Shown here one piece after another: positions 10,401 to 20,659 of a DNA stretch of 64,000 nucleotides; the stretch's first letter is position 1, and each line of letters starts with the position of its first letter. The notes under the pieces are model-generated. The model ran no database searches. It worked only from the letters and a program-made list of their open reading frames with translations, and was not told the DNA's origin. This DNA is from Ruminococcus sp. Zagget11 (GTDB lineage: Bacteria > Bacillota > Clostridia > Oscillospirales > Ruminococcaceae). Made by a program: the position numbers and the translations under genes. Location of the stretch: contig MSHL01000042.1 in NCBI GenBank assembly GCA_001941135.1, forward strand, positions 1-64,000. The letters are read 5' to 3'.

Positions 10401-11752
10401 AAATCGTCCACAGCAACCGCACCGTATTCCGTTATCCTGTCGGAAACGGCGTTAAAGCCCGTTGTTTCCAAGTCAAACACAATAAGCCGTCCCGTAACCT
10501 CCGCATCGGTGTTTACCTGAACGGCGCTTGTAAGGTCATTTACCGAATATCCCTCACAGCCGTATATTATCTTAAAGTCCTTGCCCTCCTTGCGAATTGC
10601 CTTGCAGGCGGCGGCAGCCTCGGGAAATGCTTGTACTCCGCCGTGGTCGGTTATAGCAATGGCGGTATGTCCCCATGATGCGGCACGTTTAACCAGCTTT
10701 TCGGCAGGAGTAAGCGCATCCATAGTTGACATATTTGTATGCATATGCAGCTCAACACGCTTAACCTCGCTGTTGTCGGTGCGTTCCCTTTTCTTCACAA
10801 CCATAATATCATAGGGACGGAGGATAAGCTCTCCCTCAAAGGTATCAAAATCCACTCTACCCCTTATAACGCAGGTTACGCCCTTTTTCAGCGGAGAAAG
10901 CAGGTTCTCGCTGTCCTTATCCGCAAAATCCTTTATGCTGATTGAACCTGTATAGTCGGTTATGCTGATTGTGGTAATACGCTTTTCCTCGCCCTTTTTG
11001 TTGCGTATCTCCTTTTCGGTATAATCAAAGACATCGCCCCATACCACAATTTCCTGCTTTGCCTCGTAAATATCGCCGATATTCACCGCACTGTCGGCAT
11101 ATATCTTCTTCCCCTTGATGATTGTCGCACCCTCGGAAAGCGCCGGCAATGTCTTGAAATCAACGGACACGGTCTGTTCGGAGACAGATCTTTGCACTGT
11201 GGGGGTATCCGCTGCGTTTGCCCCCACAACAGAATCGGCATAGGCAGCGGAAAGAGTTTCCATATACTCGTTTCTATCGTCCTCGGCGGAAGCTTCATCA
11301 GCGGACAGCTTAACGCTTATCTTTCGGGAAAATTCCTCGCTTAGCAGCTTTGACAAAGCCTCCTCAAATCCCGCTTTAAGCAGCAAAGCAGTGCCGCCCT
11401 TTTTCAGCTGAACAGAAAGGGTGTCACCGTCTAAGGTATATATCGCTCCGTTAAGATGACCGTTTATAACAGCCATATCCTGTTTTAGGCGCAAAACCGC
11501 CTCCGCACCGTATTTCGGCACAAACATATCGGGGGTATAGCGGCACTTAATCCGTATAAAATCCACACCCACCGCCGTCCCGCAGGAACGTTCAAAATCA
11601 TTCAGATTTTCAAAACGCTGAAGCTGCGGAAAGCTTGCATAGATATACAAACCCTTTCCGTCCGCACTTCGGCATATTTTCAGCAGCTCTCCCCGTCCCA
11701 CAGGCGCGGGAATATTATCGCTGTATTCGTTAAAAAGCTCTTTTATAAGCAT
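7424..11752 (-). CDS. polC: DNA polymerase III alpha subunit, PolC type
   Basis: 1442 aa; PHP domain ([16 protein letters not shown]), DEDDh exonuclease ([10 protein letters not shown]), Gram-positive PolC C-terminal motifs. Confidence 0.97.
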   Translation of the reverse strand: MLIKELFNEYSDNIPAPVGRGELLKICRSADGKGLYIYASFPQLQRFENLNDFERSCGTAVGVDFIRIKCRYTPDMFVPKYGAEAVLRLKQDMAVINGHLNGAIYTLDGDTLSVQLKKGGTALLLKAGFEEALSKLLSEEFSRKISVKLSADEASAEDDRNEYMETLSAAYADSVVGANAADTPTVQRSVSEQTVSVDFKTLPALSEGATIIKGKKIYADSAVNIGDIYEAKQEIVVWGDVFDYTEKEIRNKKGEEKRITTISITDYTGSISIKDFADKDSENLLSPLKKGVTCVIRGRVDFDTFEGELILRPYDIMVVKKRERTDNSEVKRVELHMHTNMSTMDALTPAEKLVKRAASWGHTAIAITDHGGVQAFPEAAAACKAIRKEGKDFKIIYGCEGYSVNDLTSAVQVNTDAEVTGRLIVFDLETTGFNAVSDRITEYGAVAVDDLELGENFSTFANPEKPIPERVVKLTGITDEMVKDAPGQEEALRKFVEFCGENPVLIAHNAGFDTSFIKTACERYGIDFRFSVIDTVVLCRSMLPELKKHKLDIVAKHLGLGEFDHHRAYEDARMLARIFVKLAQRLMDESRITRISEINVCMKNVDLKKLKPYHQIILVKNNAGLKNLYKLVSMGHLNYYSRRPRIPMSQLIKHREGLIIGSACEQGELYTAVREGRPWDVLCKIASFYDYLEIQPIPNNEFLIRDEDYEDINSVEDLQELNRKIVELGDALDIPVVATCDVHFMNPEDSVFRKILMYDKFDDAEHQPPLYLRTTEEMLAEFQYLGEEKAYEVCVTNTNKIADMVDPDIQPIPPGTFTPSMDNAEEELPRITWERAKAVYGDPLPDIVRERLDKELGSIIKNGFAVLYMIAQKLVANSNENGYQVGSRGSVGSSFVANMSGISEVNSLPPHYLCPKCHRSEFFTNGEYGSGYDMPPKKCPVCGVDYIRDGHDIPFETFLGFHGEKAPDIDLNFSGEYQSQAHKYTETLFGSENVFKAGTISAVMEKTAFGYVQHYLEDTGQHVSKAEVSRLALGCTGVKRTTGQHPGGMVVVPSDYEVYDFTAVQHPAEDPKSDIVTTHFDFHSLHDTILKLDELGHDVPTLYKHLEDMTGVMTKDIFTADEKVMSLYLSPEALGVTAEDIGWQTGTLAIPEMGTGFAMQMLVEAKPTKFSDLLQISGLSHGTDVWLGNAQDLIRNGTCTISEVIGCRDGIMTYLIYHGVDPSLSFQIMEITRKGKAPKLLTEEMKQTMREHDVPEWYIDSCLKIKYMFPKAHAAAYVIAANKLAWYKVYYPLEFYATVFTVRGEDFDAETAIMGRDAVKAKMAAIKAKGNDKTAKDDGTYDMLLIVNEMMARGYSFLPIDIYKSHATKYVVEDGKIRLPFCSVKGVGENAAKYLYKAVHEGDFISIEELQEKSGVSATIIETLESIGAMGDLPKTAQISLF

Positions 11753-11758
11753 TACTCA

Positions 11759-12829
11759 TCAACCCACTATATTATCAGCCGTTATCCGTTTAACCTCCGC
11801 CATAAGCTCTTCAAGCAGCTTGTCCTCATCTACCTTGCGGAGAATTTCGCCCTTTCGGAAAATAATTCCGCAGCCGTCGCCTCCCGCAACGCCCACATCT
11901 GCCTCTCTTGCTTCTCCGGGACCATTTACGGCACAGCCCATTATCGCAACGGTTATATCGCTGTCAATCCGAGAAAGCTCCTCCTCCGCGCGCTTCGCCA
12001 GTGAAACCAGGTCAATCTTGGTTCTTCCGCAGGTGGGGCAGGAAACCAGTCTTACGCCGTGACCCTTGCCTATGCTGCGAAGAATATCCCTTGCGGCGTA
12101 AATTTCCTTTACGGGGTCATCTGTGAGGGATACACGAATTGTTTCACCTATCCCATCGCACAGAAGCGAGCCTATTCCCACGGCGGACTTAATAAGTCCC
12201 ATTCTCTCCATCCCCGCTTCCGTAACGCCCAAATGCAAGGGATAATCGCAGGTCTGTGCCGCCAAACGGTAAGCCTCTATTGTAGTGGGTACATTACTGG
12301 ACTTTATGGAAACGACTATATCGTCAAAATCACACTGCTCCAAAAGCCGAACATGACCCATAGCGCTTTCCACCAAAGCTTGCGGAGTGGGAGAACCGTA
12401 TTTCGCAAGTATTTCCTTTTCCACCGAACCGGAATTAACCCCTATTCTGATAGGAACAGAGCGGCGGGCACATTCGTCCGCAACAGCCTTTACCCTGTCC
12501 ATACTTCCGATATTTCCGGGATTTATCCTTATTTTATCCGCTCCCGCAGCTGCGCTTTCCAGTGCAAGCTTGTAATCAAAGTGAATGTCAGCCACAAGCG
12601 GTATAGATATATTTTCCTTAATAGCGGATATAAGCGACACAGCGGATTTATTTGGCACTGAAACCCTTACTATCTCGCAGCCTGCCTTTTCCAAAGCCGC
12701 CGCCTGCCTTACATTGCCCTCAATATCCTCGGAGGGCACGTTCAGCATTGACTGCACATATATTTTCTCACCGTCAAGTGTGAGCTTGCCGACCTTGACG
12801 GGCTTTACCTTTCTTGACACGTCAATCAC
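11759..12829 (-). CDS. ispG: 4-hydroxy-3-methylbut-2-en-1-yl diphosphate synthase
   Basis: VQSMLNVPSEDIEGN, HFDYKLALESAAAGADKIRINPGNIG, CPTCGRTKIDL, GCAVNGPGEAREADVG. Confidence 0.97.
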   Translation of the reverse strand: MIDVSRKVKPVKVGKLTLDGEKIYVQSMLNVPSEDIEGNVRQAAALEKAGCEIVRVSVPNKSAVSLISAIKENISIPLVADIHFDYKLALESAAAGADKIRINPGNIGSMDRVKAVADECARRSVPIRIGVNSGSVEKEILAKYGSPTPQALVESAMGHVRLLEQCDFDDIVVSIKSSNVPTTIEAYRLAAQTCDYPLHLGVTEAGMERMGLIKSAVGIGSLLCDGIGETIRVSLTDDPVKEIYAARDILRSIGKGHGVRLVSCPTCGRTKIDLVSLAKRAEEELSRIDSDITVAIMGCAVNGPGEAREADVGVAGGDGCGIIFRKGEILRKVDEDKLLEELMAEVKRITADNIVG

Positions 12830-12840
12830 CCCTACAAAAT

Positions 12841-13881
12841 CTATCTGAATAAGCCTATAACATCCTTGCAGGTAACCACAAATCCCAGTCCCATCACAAG
12901 TATCAGTCCCGCAAAATGTATCATTCCCTCTGTTTCCGCTTTTATAGGCTTACGCCTTATCGCCTCGATAAGCAGGAAAACAAAGCGTCCTCCGTCAAGA
13001 GCGGGAAATGGTATAAGGTTGAATATTCCCACATTCACCGTGATAAGCAAAGCCATTTCAAGGGTATATTCCAAGTCAAAGCCCGTTTCACTGACAACAT
13101 CGCTGATAACCGTAACTATACCCACAGGACCCGAAAGATCATTTATACCGTATTTTCCTCGGATAATATCACGCAGGGAAATGAGTATAAGGCGTCCGTT
13201 ATACGCCCATTTTTTTAACGCTGTGGGGACAAGCTGAGAGGGGGTAAGCTTCTTTGCAAGCACCTTAAAATCATAGGTAAGGGTTCTTGCACCTGTTTCC
13301 TCGTCAACAGTAATGTTGAACTTCACGGAATTAAACTCCAGCCTCTGTCCGTCACGTTCAACCACAAAATCAATATAGCCGTCCTCATCGTTGGCAAGCT
13401 GAAAAATTATATCATTCGCCGTGAGAACATACATACCGTTGACCTTGACTACCCTGTCGCCCACCTGTATTCCCGACGCTTCAAAGGACGAACCCTCGGT
13501 AATTTGGGCAATCTCGGTTGTCACAACTCTTCCGGAAAGAATAACTACAATAAATGACAGCACAAGTCCCAGCAGCAAATTCATAAACGCTCCCGCCACT
13601 ATTACAAGCATACGCTTATAAACAGGCTTGCTGCGAAATCCTGTACCGTCCAAATCCTCCTCGTCCTCGCCCATAGAGCAAAAGCCTCCTATAGGCAGGG
13701 CGCGTATGGTAAAAAGAGTTTCCTTTCCCTGCTTTTTGAAAAGAATAGGCCCCATTCCTATGGCAAATTCACTTACGGGAATACCGTTAAGCTTTGCCAC
13801 GATAAAATGACCAAACTCATGAACTATGACAATCACGAAAAAAATTACAACAGCAATCAAAATTGAAAGCAATGTACTCAT
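12841..13881 (-). CDS. rseP: RIP metalloprotease (site-2 protease, RseP/RasP family)
   Basis: HEFGHFIVAKLNGI zinc motif, PDZ domain, NLIPFPALDGGRF motif. Confidence 0.94.
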   Translation of the reverse strand: MSTLLSILIAVVIFFVIVIVHEFGHFIVAKLNGIPVSEFAIGMGPILFKKQGKETLFTIRALPIGGFCSMGEDEEDLDGTGFRSKPVYKRMLVIVAGAFMNLLLGLVLSFIVVILSGRVVTTEIAQITEGSSFEASGIQVGDRVVKVNGMYVLTANDIIFQLANDEDGYIDFVVERDGQRLEFNSVKFNITVDEETGARTLTYDFKVLAKKLTPSQLVPTALKKWAYNGRLILISLRDIIRGKYGINDLSGPVGIVTVISDVVSETGFDLEYTLEMALLITVNVGIFNLIPFPALDGGRFVFLLIEAIRRKPIKAETEGMIHFAGLILVMGLGFVVTCKDVIGLFR

Positions 13882-13908
13882 AAAACGAAAATCCTTTCAG
13901 GAAAACCA

Positions 13909-15090
13909 TTATCGGCTGCACAACTCAGCCTTTGACATTGAATTAACGTATTCCCTTGCTTTCCTATCCGCCCTCAGGCAGTCGGAAATATCGGTTATAT
14001 CCGTGGATTTTATTTCATCAAACGCGCCCCTAACAAGCTCTCCTATACGTGTAAAGCCTATTTTCCCGTCAATGAACAATGCTGTCGCCGCTTCATTTGC
14101 GCCGTTCACCACCGCAGGGGCTGTTCCTCCGATTTTCGCCGCTTCCACAGCGGTTTTCAAGCAGACAAATGTATCAAAATCCGGCTTTTCAAAGGTAAGT
14201 GTGCCGATTTCGGTGAGCTTCAGCGGCTTTGAAAGGGATTCATAGCGTTCGGGATAGGTAAGTGCAAACTGTATAGGTATCTTCATATCGGGTACGCCCA
14301 TCTGACCTATCACCGCATTGTCGGAAAATACAACAGCGGAATGGAGTATGCTCTGCCTGTGAATCACAATCTCTATACTTTCGGGAGGCAGATCAAAAAG
14401 CCACATCGCCTCGATAAGCTCCAGTCCCTTGTTCATCATTGTTGCGCTGTCAACGGTGATTTTCTTTCCCATTGACCAATTGGGGTGAGCCAGAGCCTGT
14501 TCTATGGTTACGTTTTCCAGCTCCTCCGCCTTTTTTCCGTAAAACGGACCTCCCGATGCAGTAAGTATAATGCCCTTAAACTGATTGCCCCTTTCCCCCC
14601 GCAGTGCCATTATGCTCTGGAAAATTGCGCTGTGCTCGCTGTCAATGGGGAGTATTTTCACGCCCTTTTTCGCCGCAGATTCCATAACAAGCTTTCCTCC
14701 GCAGACAAGGGTTTCCTTATTGGCAAGGGCAATATCCATACCGCTTTCAATAGCTGCAAGGGTCGGCCGCAACCCAACCATTCCCACAACTGCATTTACG
14801 GTAATATCCGCATTACTGTCGGCAGCGAGGGTACACAGTCCCTCCATACCGCATAAAACCTTAATACCCGAACCGAAAAGCTCGTTTTTCAGCTTGGTAT
14901 AACAGTCCTCGTCATAGATACAAACGGCAGTCGGATTAAACTCCCTTGCCTGCCCTATAAGCATATCACAGCTTGACCTTGCGGCAAGGCTGTTAACGGA
15001 AATACCGTATTTCCTGCATACCTCAAGGGTCTGAGTGCCGATAGAACCGGTAGAACCCAGTAAATTTACAGTTTTATTCAAAACAATCAC
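13909..15090 (-). CDS. dxr: 1-deoxy-D-xylulose 5-phosphate reductoisomerase
   Basis: NLLGSTGSIGTQTLEVCRK, ANKETLVCGG, LPIDSEHSAIFQ, TASGGPF motifs. Confidence 0.97.
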   Translation of the reverse strand: MIVLNKTVNLLGSTGSIGTQTLEVCRKYGISVNSLAARSSCDMLIGQAREFNPTAVCIYDEDCYTKLKNELFGSGIKVLCGMEGLCTLAADSNADITVNAVVGMVGLRPTLAAIESGMDIALANKETLVCGGKLVMESAAKKGVKILPIDSEHSAIFQSIMALRGERGNQFKGIILTASGGPFYGKKAEELENVTIEQALAHPNWSMGKKITVDSATMMNKGLELIEAMWLFDLPPESIEIVIHRQSILHSAVVFSDNAVIGQMGVPDMKIPIQFALTYPERYESLSKPLKLTEIGTLTFEKPDFDTFVCLKTAVEAAKIGGTAPAVVNGANEAATALFIDGKIGFTRIGELVRGAFDEIKSTDITDISDCLRADRKAREYVNSMSKAELCSR

Positions 15091-15111
15091 CCTAATTGTT
15101 ATTTTTCACAT

Positions 15112-15273
15112 TTAATAGTCAATCAGCAGAGCGTGTCTGCCTGTCATTCTGAAAAATTCCTCCTCATATTCCTTCATTGCTTTCTTTATTTCCTCCGGTG
15201 CGTCATCCTTGACTCTATCAATCGGAGAATCCTTAACGTGTTCTTTCCATTTACGAAACTCACTTGGCATCAT
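15112..15273 (-). CDS. Small uncharacterised protein (53 aa), below the ORF-track length cutoff
   Basis: Manual translation: MMPSEFRKWKEHVKDSPIDRVKDDAPEEIKKAMKEYEEEFFRMTGRHALLIDY*; AGGAG Shine-Dalgarno a short distance upstream (caggagatggtgaataATGATG). Confidence 0.6.
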   Translation of the reverse strand: MMPSEFRKWKEHVKDSPIDRVKDDAPEEIKKAMKEYEEEFFRMTGRHALLIDY

Positions 15274-15347
15274 TATTCACCATCTCCTGAGAATATTTTT
15301 ATTGCGATATGCTCCAATTAAGCTGCATTGACCTATCTCAACGAGAG

Positions 15348-15381
15348 AAAAGGTGCCGACGCCGACAGACGCTACAGCACC
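15348..15381 (-). terminator. Possible intrinsic terminator after cdsA
   Basis: Minus strand GGTGC...GCACC hairpin followed by TTTT; stem short and loop long. Confidence 0.35.
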
Positions 15382-15399
15382 CCGTTAAAATCGTTAATT

Positions 15400-16239
15400 T
15401 TATGCCGCGGGAAATACATCGAAAACGGAAAAGATAATCAGCAGAAACGGCAGTATGAAATACACGCTGTCAAAGCGGTCAACAATGCCGCCGTGTCCCG
15501 GCATTAAATTGCCAAAGTTCTTAAGCTCATTTTCCCGCTTGATAAGAGATGCGGACAAATCCCCGACTATAGCTATAACCGCACAAACCAAAACAGCAAT
15601 GATAAGCAGCGGATAATTTACCGTGAACATTACTCCCCTCGCAGCCATAATACTCTGATAGCAAACGGCAAAAATTACAAATACTATGACAGAAACCACA
15701 GCACCGCCTATAGCGCCCTCCACGGTCTTTTTCGGGGAAATATCGGGACACAGCTTATGCTTACCCAGCGCCGTTCCCACAAAGTATGCGCCGCCGTCGG
15801 GCAGCCATGCCGCCATAAGAGCCATTACTACATATATTATGCCGTGAACATCGTCAATATTCTTTAAAGAAATTATACAGGTGACGGAAAGGGATATAAG
15901 AGCCGTGACAGCTATCATCACGCAAAGCTTTTCAAAGGGAAGCTTTTTGTGGTCTCCAACATATCCCGCAAACATCACAAATACCGTTATAAAAACTATA
16001 ACGTACCTTATACCGTAATCGACCCTAAAGTATGCCAAAAAAGGCATCGCAGCCGTGAAAACAAGGCATCCGGCAAAATGAACCGGATATTTCCGCATCC
16101 GACACACATTAAGCAGCTCATATACAGAGTAAGCGGAGATGAACGCCACAGCAATGGGAAATATGATAGTATCGCTGAGGAAAACAATCACAAGACCGAT
16201 TGAAATTCCCACAATAGCGGTAATAATCCTCTGTTTCAC
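15400..16239 (-). CDS. cdsA: Phosphatidate cytidylyltransferase
   Basis: Multi-TM protein with CTP transferase signature (KKTVEGAIGG, GDLSASLIKRENELKNFGNLMPGHGGIVDRFDS). Confidence 0.95.
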   Translation of the reverse strand: MKQRIITAIVGISIGLVIVFLSDTIIFPIAVAFISAYSVYELLNVCRMRKYPVHFAGCLVFTAAMPFLAYFRVDYGIRYVIVFITVFVMFAGYVGDHKKLPFEKLCVMIAVTALISLSVTCIISLKNIDDVHGIIYVVMALMAAWLPDGGAYFVGTALGKHKLCPDISPKKTVEGAIGGAVVSVIVFVIFAVCYQSIMAARGVMFTVNYPLLIIAVLVCAVIAIVGDLSASLIKRENELKNFGNLMPGHGGIVDRFDSVYFILPFLLIIFSVFDVFPAA

Positions 16240-16241
16240 GC

Positions 16242-16967
16242 TTATACACCTCCGAAACGCCTGCTGCGTAAAGCAAACTCGTTTAGCGCCTTATCTAACT
16301 CCTTTTCGTCAAAATCAGGCCAAAGTACATCTGAAAAATAAAGCTCCGCATATGCCGACTGCCAAAGGAGAAAGTTGGACAGTCTTTTCTCGCCGCCCGG
16401 ACGTATTATAAGGTCTGCATCGGCAGCACCTGAGGTATACAGGAGGCTGTCAAGCATTTTTTCGTCAATGTCTCCGGGGTCTGCTCCGCCCTCAACGACA
16501 AGCTGTGCTGCCCTGCGTGCGGCATGGACTATATCATCTCTGCCCCCGTAATTCATGGCAAACATAACCGTAGTGCGATCGGAATATTCCTCCGACTCAC
16601 GTTCAAGCTTCTCCATCTTCACACGCAGCGGGGCAGGAAAAGGGGCTTTATCTCCCAAGAAAAGGATTCGCGCTTTCTGCTTCCGATTATCGAATATCTC
16701 ATCGAGATACTTGTCAAAAAGGCGCATAAGCTCATCCACCTCGTCTTGCGGGCGCTTCCAATTCTCCGTGGAAAAAGCGTAAAGGGTAAGATACTTTATC
16801 CCCAAATCAATGCACCTGTTCACTATTTTCTTGCAAACCTTTGCACCCTCACGATGACCGTAGGTTCTGGGCATACCTCGTTTTTTCGCCCATCTCCCGT
16901 TACCGTCCATGATTATCCCGATATGAGTCGGCAAGACTTTACTTTCCGTCAAGACAACAGACACCAC
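16242..16967 (-). CDS. uppS: Isoprenyl transferase (undecaprenyl diphosphate synthase)
   Basis: HIGIIMDGNGRWAKKRGMPRTYGHREG, YAFSTENWKRP, RPGGEKRLSNFLLWQSAYAE. Confidence 0.97.
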   Translation of the reverse strand: MVSVVLTESKVLPTHIGIIMDGNGRWAKKRGMPRTYGHREGAKVCKKIVNRCIDLGIKYLTLYAFSTENWKRPQDEVDELMRLFDKYLDEIFDNRKQKARILFLGDKAPFPAPLRVKMEKLERESEEYSDRTTVMFAMNYGGRDDIVHAARRAAQLVVEGGADPGDIDEKMLDSLLYTSGAADADLIIRPGGEKRLSNFLLWQSAYAELYFSDVLWPDFDEKELDKALNEFALRSRRFGGV

Positions 16968-16991
16968 CCTCTAAAGGAAAATAAATAAGGA

Positions 16992-17570
16992 TTATACGGT
17001 CATTATTTCCTTTTCCTTGTCGGCAACAGCGGCATCAACCGCAGCAATAGCCTTGTCTGTAACCTTTTGCAGCTCCTTTTTCAAATCCTTTACATCGTCC
17101 TCGGTAATCTCGCCGTTTTTCTTAGCCGCCTTGAACTTATCCATAGCATCTCTGCGGGCATTTCTTACAACAACCTTTGCTTCCTCGCCGTTGCCCTTAA
17201 CCTGCTTAACAAGCTCTTTTCTTCTTTCCTCGGTGGGCTGAGGGAAAGCAAGGCGCAGGCATCTTCCGTCATTTGTGGGGGTGATACCTATATCGCTGGC
17301 AAGAATAGCCTTTTCAATGTTTTTAAGCGAGGACACGTCCCACGGCTGAATAACCAAAACACGTGCCTCGGAAGCGGAAACCGCAGCCATTGCGTTAATA
17401 GCGGTGGGCATTCCGTAATAATCAACCTGAACCTTATCCAAAACAGCGGGATTGGCTCTGCCCGCTCTTACAGTGGAAAGCTCTCTTTCTAAGCTGGCAA
17501 TGCATTTATCCATTTTTACCTGTGCGGCTTTAACCATTTCGTTCATAATAACAATTCCTTTCAATATCAA
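16992..17570 (-). CDS. frr: Ribosome recycling factor (start probably at internal ATG near 17546)
   Basis: ERELSTVRAGRANPAVLDKVQVDYYG, IQPWDVSSLKNIEKAI, RKELVKQVK. Confidence 0.97.
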   Translation of the reverse strand: MILKGIVIMNEMVKAAQVKMDKCIASLERELSTVRAGRANPAVLDKVQVDYYGMPTAINAMAAVSASEARVLVIQPWDVSSLKNIEKAILASDIGITPTNDGRCLRLAFPQPTEERRKELVKQVKGNGEEAKVVVRNARRDAMDKFKAAKKNGEITEDDVKDLKKELQKVTDKAIAAVDAAVADKEKEIMTV

Positions 17571-18287
17571 TTATTCGGCTACGACAAATGTACCCACATT
17601 TTCACCCATACACGCATCGTATATGTTATCCGGTCTGCTCAGGTCAAAAACCAAGATAGGCAGCTTATTGTCACGGCACATCGACGCCGCGGTGCTGTCC
17701 ATGACCTCCAGTCCCTTTACCAGAATATCATTAAATGTAATGGTGTCATATTTAACGGCGTCATCATACTTATTGGGGTCTTTGTCGTAAACTCCGTCAA
17801 CCATTGTGGCTTTAAGCACGATATCCGCCTCGATTTCGACAGCTCTCAAGGTTGATGCCGTATCGGTGGAGAAAAAGGGATTTCCCGTACCGCATCCGAA
17901 GATAACTACTCTCCCCTTTTCCAGGTGACGGACAGCCCTATTTCTTATATAAGGCTCCGCAACCGCCGGCATGGAAATTGCGGTCTGTACTCTTACGTCA
18001 AGCCCTAGGGATTCCAGTACATCGGCAACAGCAAGGGCATTCATGGTAGTGGCAAGCATACCGATATGATCCGCACGCGTCCTGTCCATAGCGCCGCTGG
18101 AACGTCCTCTCCAGAAGTTTCCTCCTCCCACAACAATGCCTATCTGTATGCCCGCATCCACACACTTTTTAATGCTTTCGCAAATAGGTGTTATAACGCC
18201 GTAATCAAGACCGGTCTTTTTATCCCCGGCAAGCGCCTCTCCGCTGAGCTTGAGAAGAACTCTCTTATACTTTGGCTGGGTCGCCAT
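17571..18287 (-). CDS. pyrH: UMP kinase
   Basis: [50 protein letters not shown]. Confidence 0.97.
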   Translation of the reverse strand: MATQPKYKRVLLKLSGEALAGDKKTGLDYGVITPICESIKKCVDAGIQIGIVVGGGNFWRGRSSGAMDRTRADHIGMLATTMNALAVADVLESLGLDVRVQTAISMPAVAEPYIRNRAVRHLEKGRVVIFGCGTGNPFFSTDTASTLRAVEIEADIVLKATMVDGVYDKDPNKYDDAVKYDTITFNDILVKGLEVMDSTAASMCRDNKLPILVFDLSRPDNIYDACMGENVGTFVVAE

Positions 18288-18406
18288 AAATTAAACATTC
18301 CTTTCATAAGAAAAGTATATTAGCCTACAACGTATATTTTACACTAAAAAGACAGATTTGTAAAGCCTTTTTTGTAAAAAATATTAAAAGAACCGTGCAG
18401 ATCCTC

Positions 18407-19045
18407 TCAATTGGCATTAACAAAGCTCTCGAATATCTCAACAGCCTTGTCGTTATCCGCCGTTACCGAGAAAAGCAGATACCCGTTGCTTTCCTTTATT
18501 ACCGTGTCCTCAAGCTTTTTGGATTCATCGGGATTATAGTCCTCGAAATCCTTCATTCTTGTTTCCACACGGCTTTCAATGGCATCCTCAAGGGCGGATT
18601 CATCTATATTTTCCAGGAAAAACACGGCAATTTCGTCCGCAAATCCTCCCGAACCGCATATGTACATGGAAAAGTCCTCGTCAGCGGGCGCATCAATATC
18701 CAAATAGTACCCTATCCTGTCAGAACCCACCTGCACCATTGAGGACATGGAAACCTCCTCAAGAATTTTCGCCGTAATGTCGGCACAGCTGAACTCCACC
18801 GCTTCCGCAGCGGTTTCGGTCTGAGTATCCACCGTGGTTTCCGTTTCGGACTGAGCCTCTGTCACAGCCTCCGTATAGGCGGTGGAATCCTCTGTTTGTG
18901 TTTCCTCCGAGGAAAGTGCGGAAGCATTGGTATTTACCGCAGGAATCGCATCGTCCTCCGCAGATACGGTATCGCTCTCGGCATTTGCGGAGCAGCCTGT
19001 AAGCATTACAGCCGCCAACACCGCAGCGGCAATTGTTTTCTTCAT
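18407..19045 (-). CDS. Putative lipoprotein with DUF4358-like domain
   Basis: Lipobox LTGC; Thr/Ser/Glu-rich linker; domain pattern IGYYLDIDAP..DEIAVFFLENID..VETRMKDFEDYNPDESKKLED resembling DUF4358. Confidence 0.7.
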   Translation of the reverse strand: MKKTIAAAVLAAVMLTGCSANAESDTVSAEDDAIPAVNTNASALSSEETQTEDSTAYTEAVTEAQSETETTVDTQTETAAEAVEFSCADITAKILEEVSMSSMVQVGSDRIGYYLDIDAPADEDFSMYICGSGGFADEIAVFFLENIDESALEDAIESRVETRMKDFEDYNPDESKKLEDTVIKESNGYLLFSVTADNDKAVEIFESFVNAN

Positions 19046-19076
19046 ATCATTTTACCATCCTTACTCTAAGGTATTA

Positions 19077-19937
19077 TCAGCCATTGTAAACGTGTGTGCG
19101 GATATATTCCAGCATCACCGTATAGGTTTCCGATTTGAAATGTATACCGTCCGCCTCGGCGTCATCCTCCGAAAAGCGTCCGTCCGCGCCCTTGAGCGCA
19201 GTATTCAGGTCAATGTAGTACAGTCCCCTGCTGTTGGCAAATTTCAGCAAATCCGAATTGAAGCTGTCAATATCGGAATTAAGTATTGGATTTTCCTCGT
19301 CCTCTTCCCTTGCGGCAGTCACAGGGGGAACGGAAATCACGTAAATATTGGTATTTGTCCTGTCAATGCTGTCCACAAAATCTCCATATGCCGCAAGAAG
19401 CTGCTCGTCCGTATAGTAGCTCATAAGGTTAAGCCCTAAAAGTATGTACAGATTTTCGGGTGCGGCGGCGTTCACCATATCGCAGGCAAGCATAGATGTG
19501 CCATCAGCCAGCTCAATAGAAGTATCGTTTATAGTCATGGTACTCATGCCGATGCTTGCCACGACCCTGTCCTCAGGTATAATTCCGTAGCTTGAAAGAC
19601 CCACTACCAGCGAATCCCCCACAAACATACAGCTTTCCAAATACTCCTCCCCCACGTCATCGCAAAGGGCAATGGGATTTATCCCCGCTGTGGAAACAAT
19701 CTCCCCCTCATCATCAAGGGCAATGCTCTCTGTTTCCACCGCCGAAGAGGCAGCCTGTGTGGTAACAATGGGGGCTTGCAGTGTGGTATCGCCCTCATCG
19801 GAAATATCTATATCACTTCTCATATACAGAGTAAAGCAAGCTACAAAGCTGGCAAAAATAAGCAGAAAAACAAAGGATATCCTGAATTTAGGCTTGTCCT
19901 TGTCCTTTTTCTTCTTTCTGTTTCCCGAAACAGTCAC
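19077..19937 (-). CDS. Membrane-anchored SGNH/GDSL-type hydrolase
   Basis: N-terminal TM; CMFVGDSLVVGLSSYGI (block I GDS), C-terminal ADGIHFKSETY (D..H block V). Confidence 0.75.
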   Translation of the reverse strand: MTVSGNRKKKKDKDKPKFRISFVFLLIFASFVACFTLYMRSDIDISDEGDTTLQAPIVTTQAASSAVETESIALDDEGEIVSTAGINPIALCDDVGEEYLESCMFVGDSLVVGLSSYGIIPEDRVVASIGMSTMTINDTSIELADGTSMLACDMVNAAAPENLYILLGLNLMSYYTDEQLLAAYGDFVDSIDRTNTNIYVISVPPVTAAREEDEENPILNSDIDSFNSDLLKFANSRGLYYIDLNTALKGADGRFSEDDAEADGIHFKSETYTVMLEYIRTHVYNG

Positions 19938-20117
19938 AGCTATTCTCCTTACATATAATAACGGGACAAACCCCTTATTGAATAATTTCTCAAAAAAATA
20001 AAACCGACCAACAACATTATACTACATTCAAAAGCAAAAATCAACAGTAAGTGACATTAAATTTTTCGTGATTCCACATTTTTGCTACCAAATGTCCTAT
20101 TTGAAAACAAGCCTGCA

Positions 20118-20606
20118 TTATTCCTTATATTGTAAATACACCGTTTCCAATAGTGCCAAGTTACAACAGCGGGATTTTATATGCTTGTCATAACTCGTTA
20201 AATTACTATCCTCCGTTAAAATTAAATCCCTCAGTTTTTTTGCAGTTTCCTCTATCTCTTTCATATCTTCCTTAATAGCACGATATTGGTTCTGTAATAA
20301 TCTCCTATATGATAAATCACGCACGCTGTTAAAATCTAACATTATTAACACATTATCAGGCACAGGTATCATGTTGTTAAAGTTTATTGCACCCAATTTC
20401 CCATCTGCAATTTTGCGAAAATCCTTACCGTTTTTCATTCTTTGATGTTTAGCCTTAGGAGAAGTAAACGGTGCATAGTATTTAATATCGCCAACTTGAA
20501 ACACTATTCCCACATATGGTCTGCTTTCGTTTTTATTTAATTCTACCTTGTTATCAAAACGTTGCAAATAATGTATATATTCATCTTTTATGTAATAAAA
20601 CCTCAT
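20118..20606 (-). CDS. toxN: Type III toxin-antitoxin system endoribonuclease toxin, ToxN/AbiQ family
   Basis: 162 aa; FYYIKDEYIHYLQRFDNKV...YVGIVFQVGDIKYYAPFTSPKAKHQ..LGAINFNNMIPV...YRRLLQNQYRAIKE matches the ToxN/AbiQ pattern as recalled; preceded by tandem repeats and terminator. Confidence 0.88.
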   Translation of the reverse strand: MRFYYIKDEYIHYLQRFDNKVELNKNESRPYVGIVFQVGDIKYYAPFTSPKAKHQRMKNGKDFRKIADGKLGAINFNNMIPVPDNVLIMLDFNSVRDLSYRRLLQNQYRAIKEDMKEIEETAKKLRDLILTEDSNLTSYDKHIKSRCCNLALLETVYLQYKE

Positions 20607-20624
20607 ACTACCCCCATCACATAG

Positions 20625-20651
20625 AAAAAGGGGAACAAATGAATGCTCCCC
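20625..20651 (-). terminator. Intrinsic terminator between antitoxin repeats and toxin gene
   Basis: Minus strand GGGGAGCA-TTCATT-TGTTCCCC followed by TTTTT; position matches the regulatory terminator of known type III TA loci. Confidence 0.8.
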
Positions 20652-20659
20652 ATTTTTTT

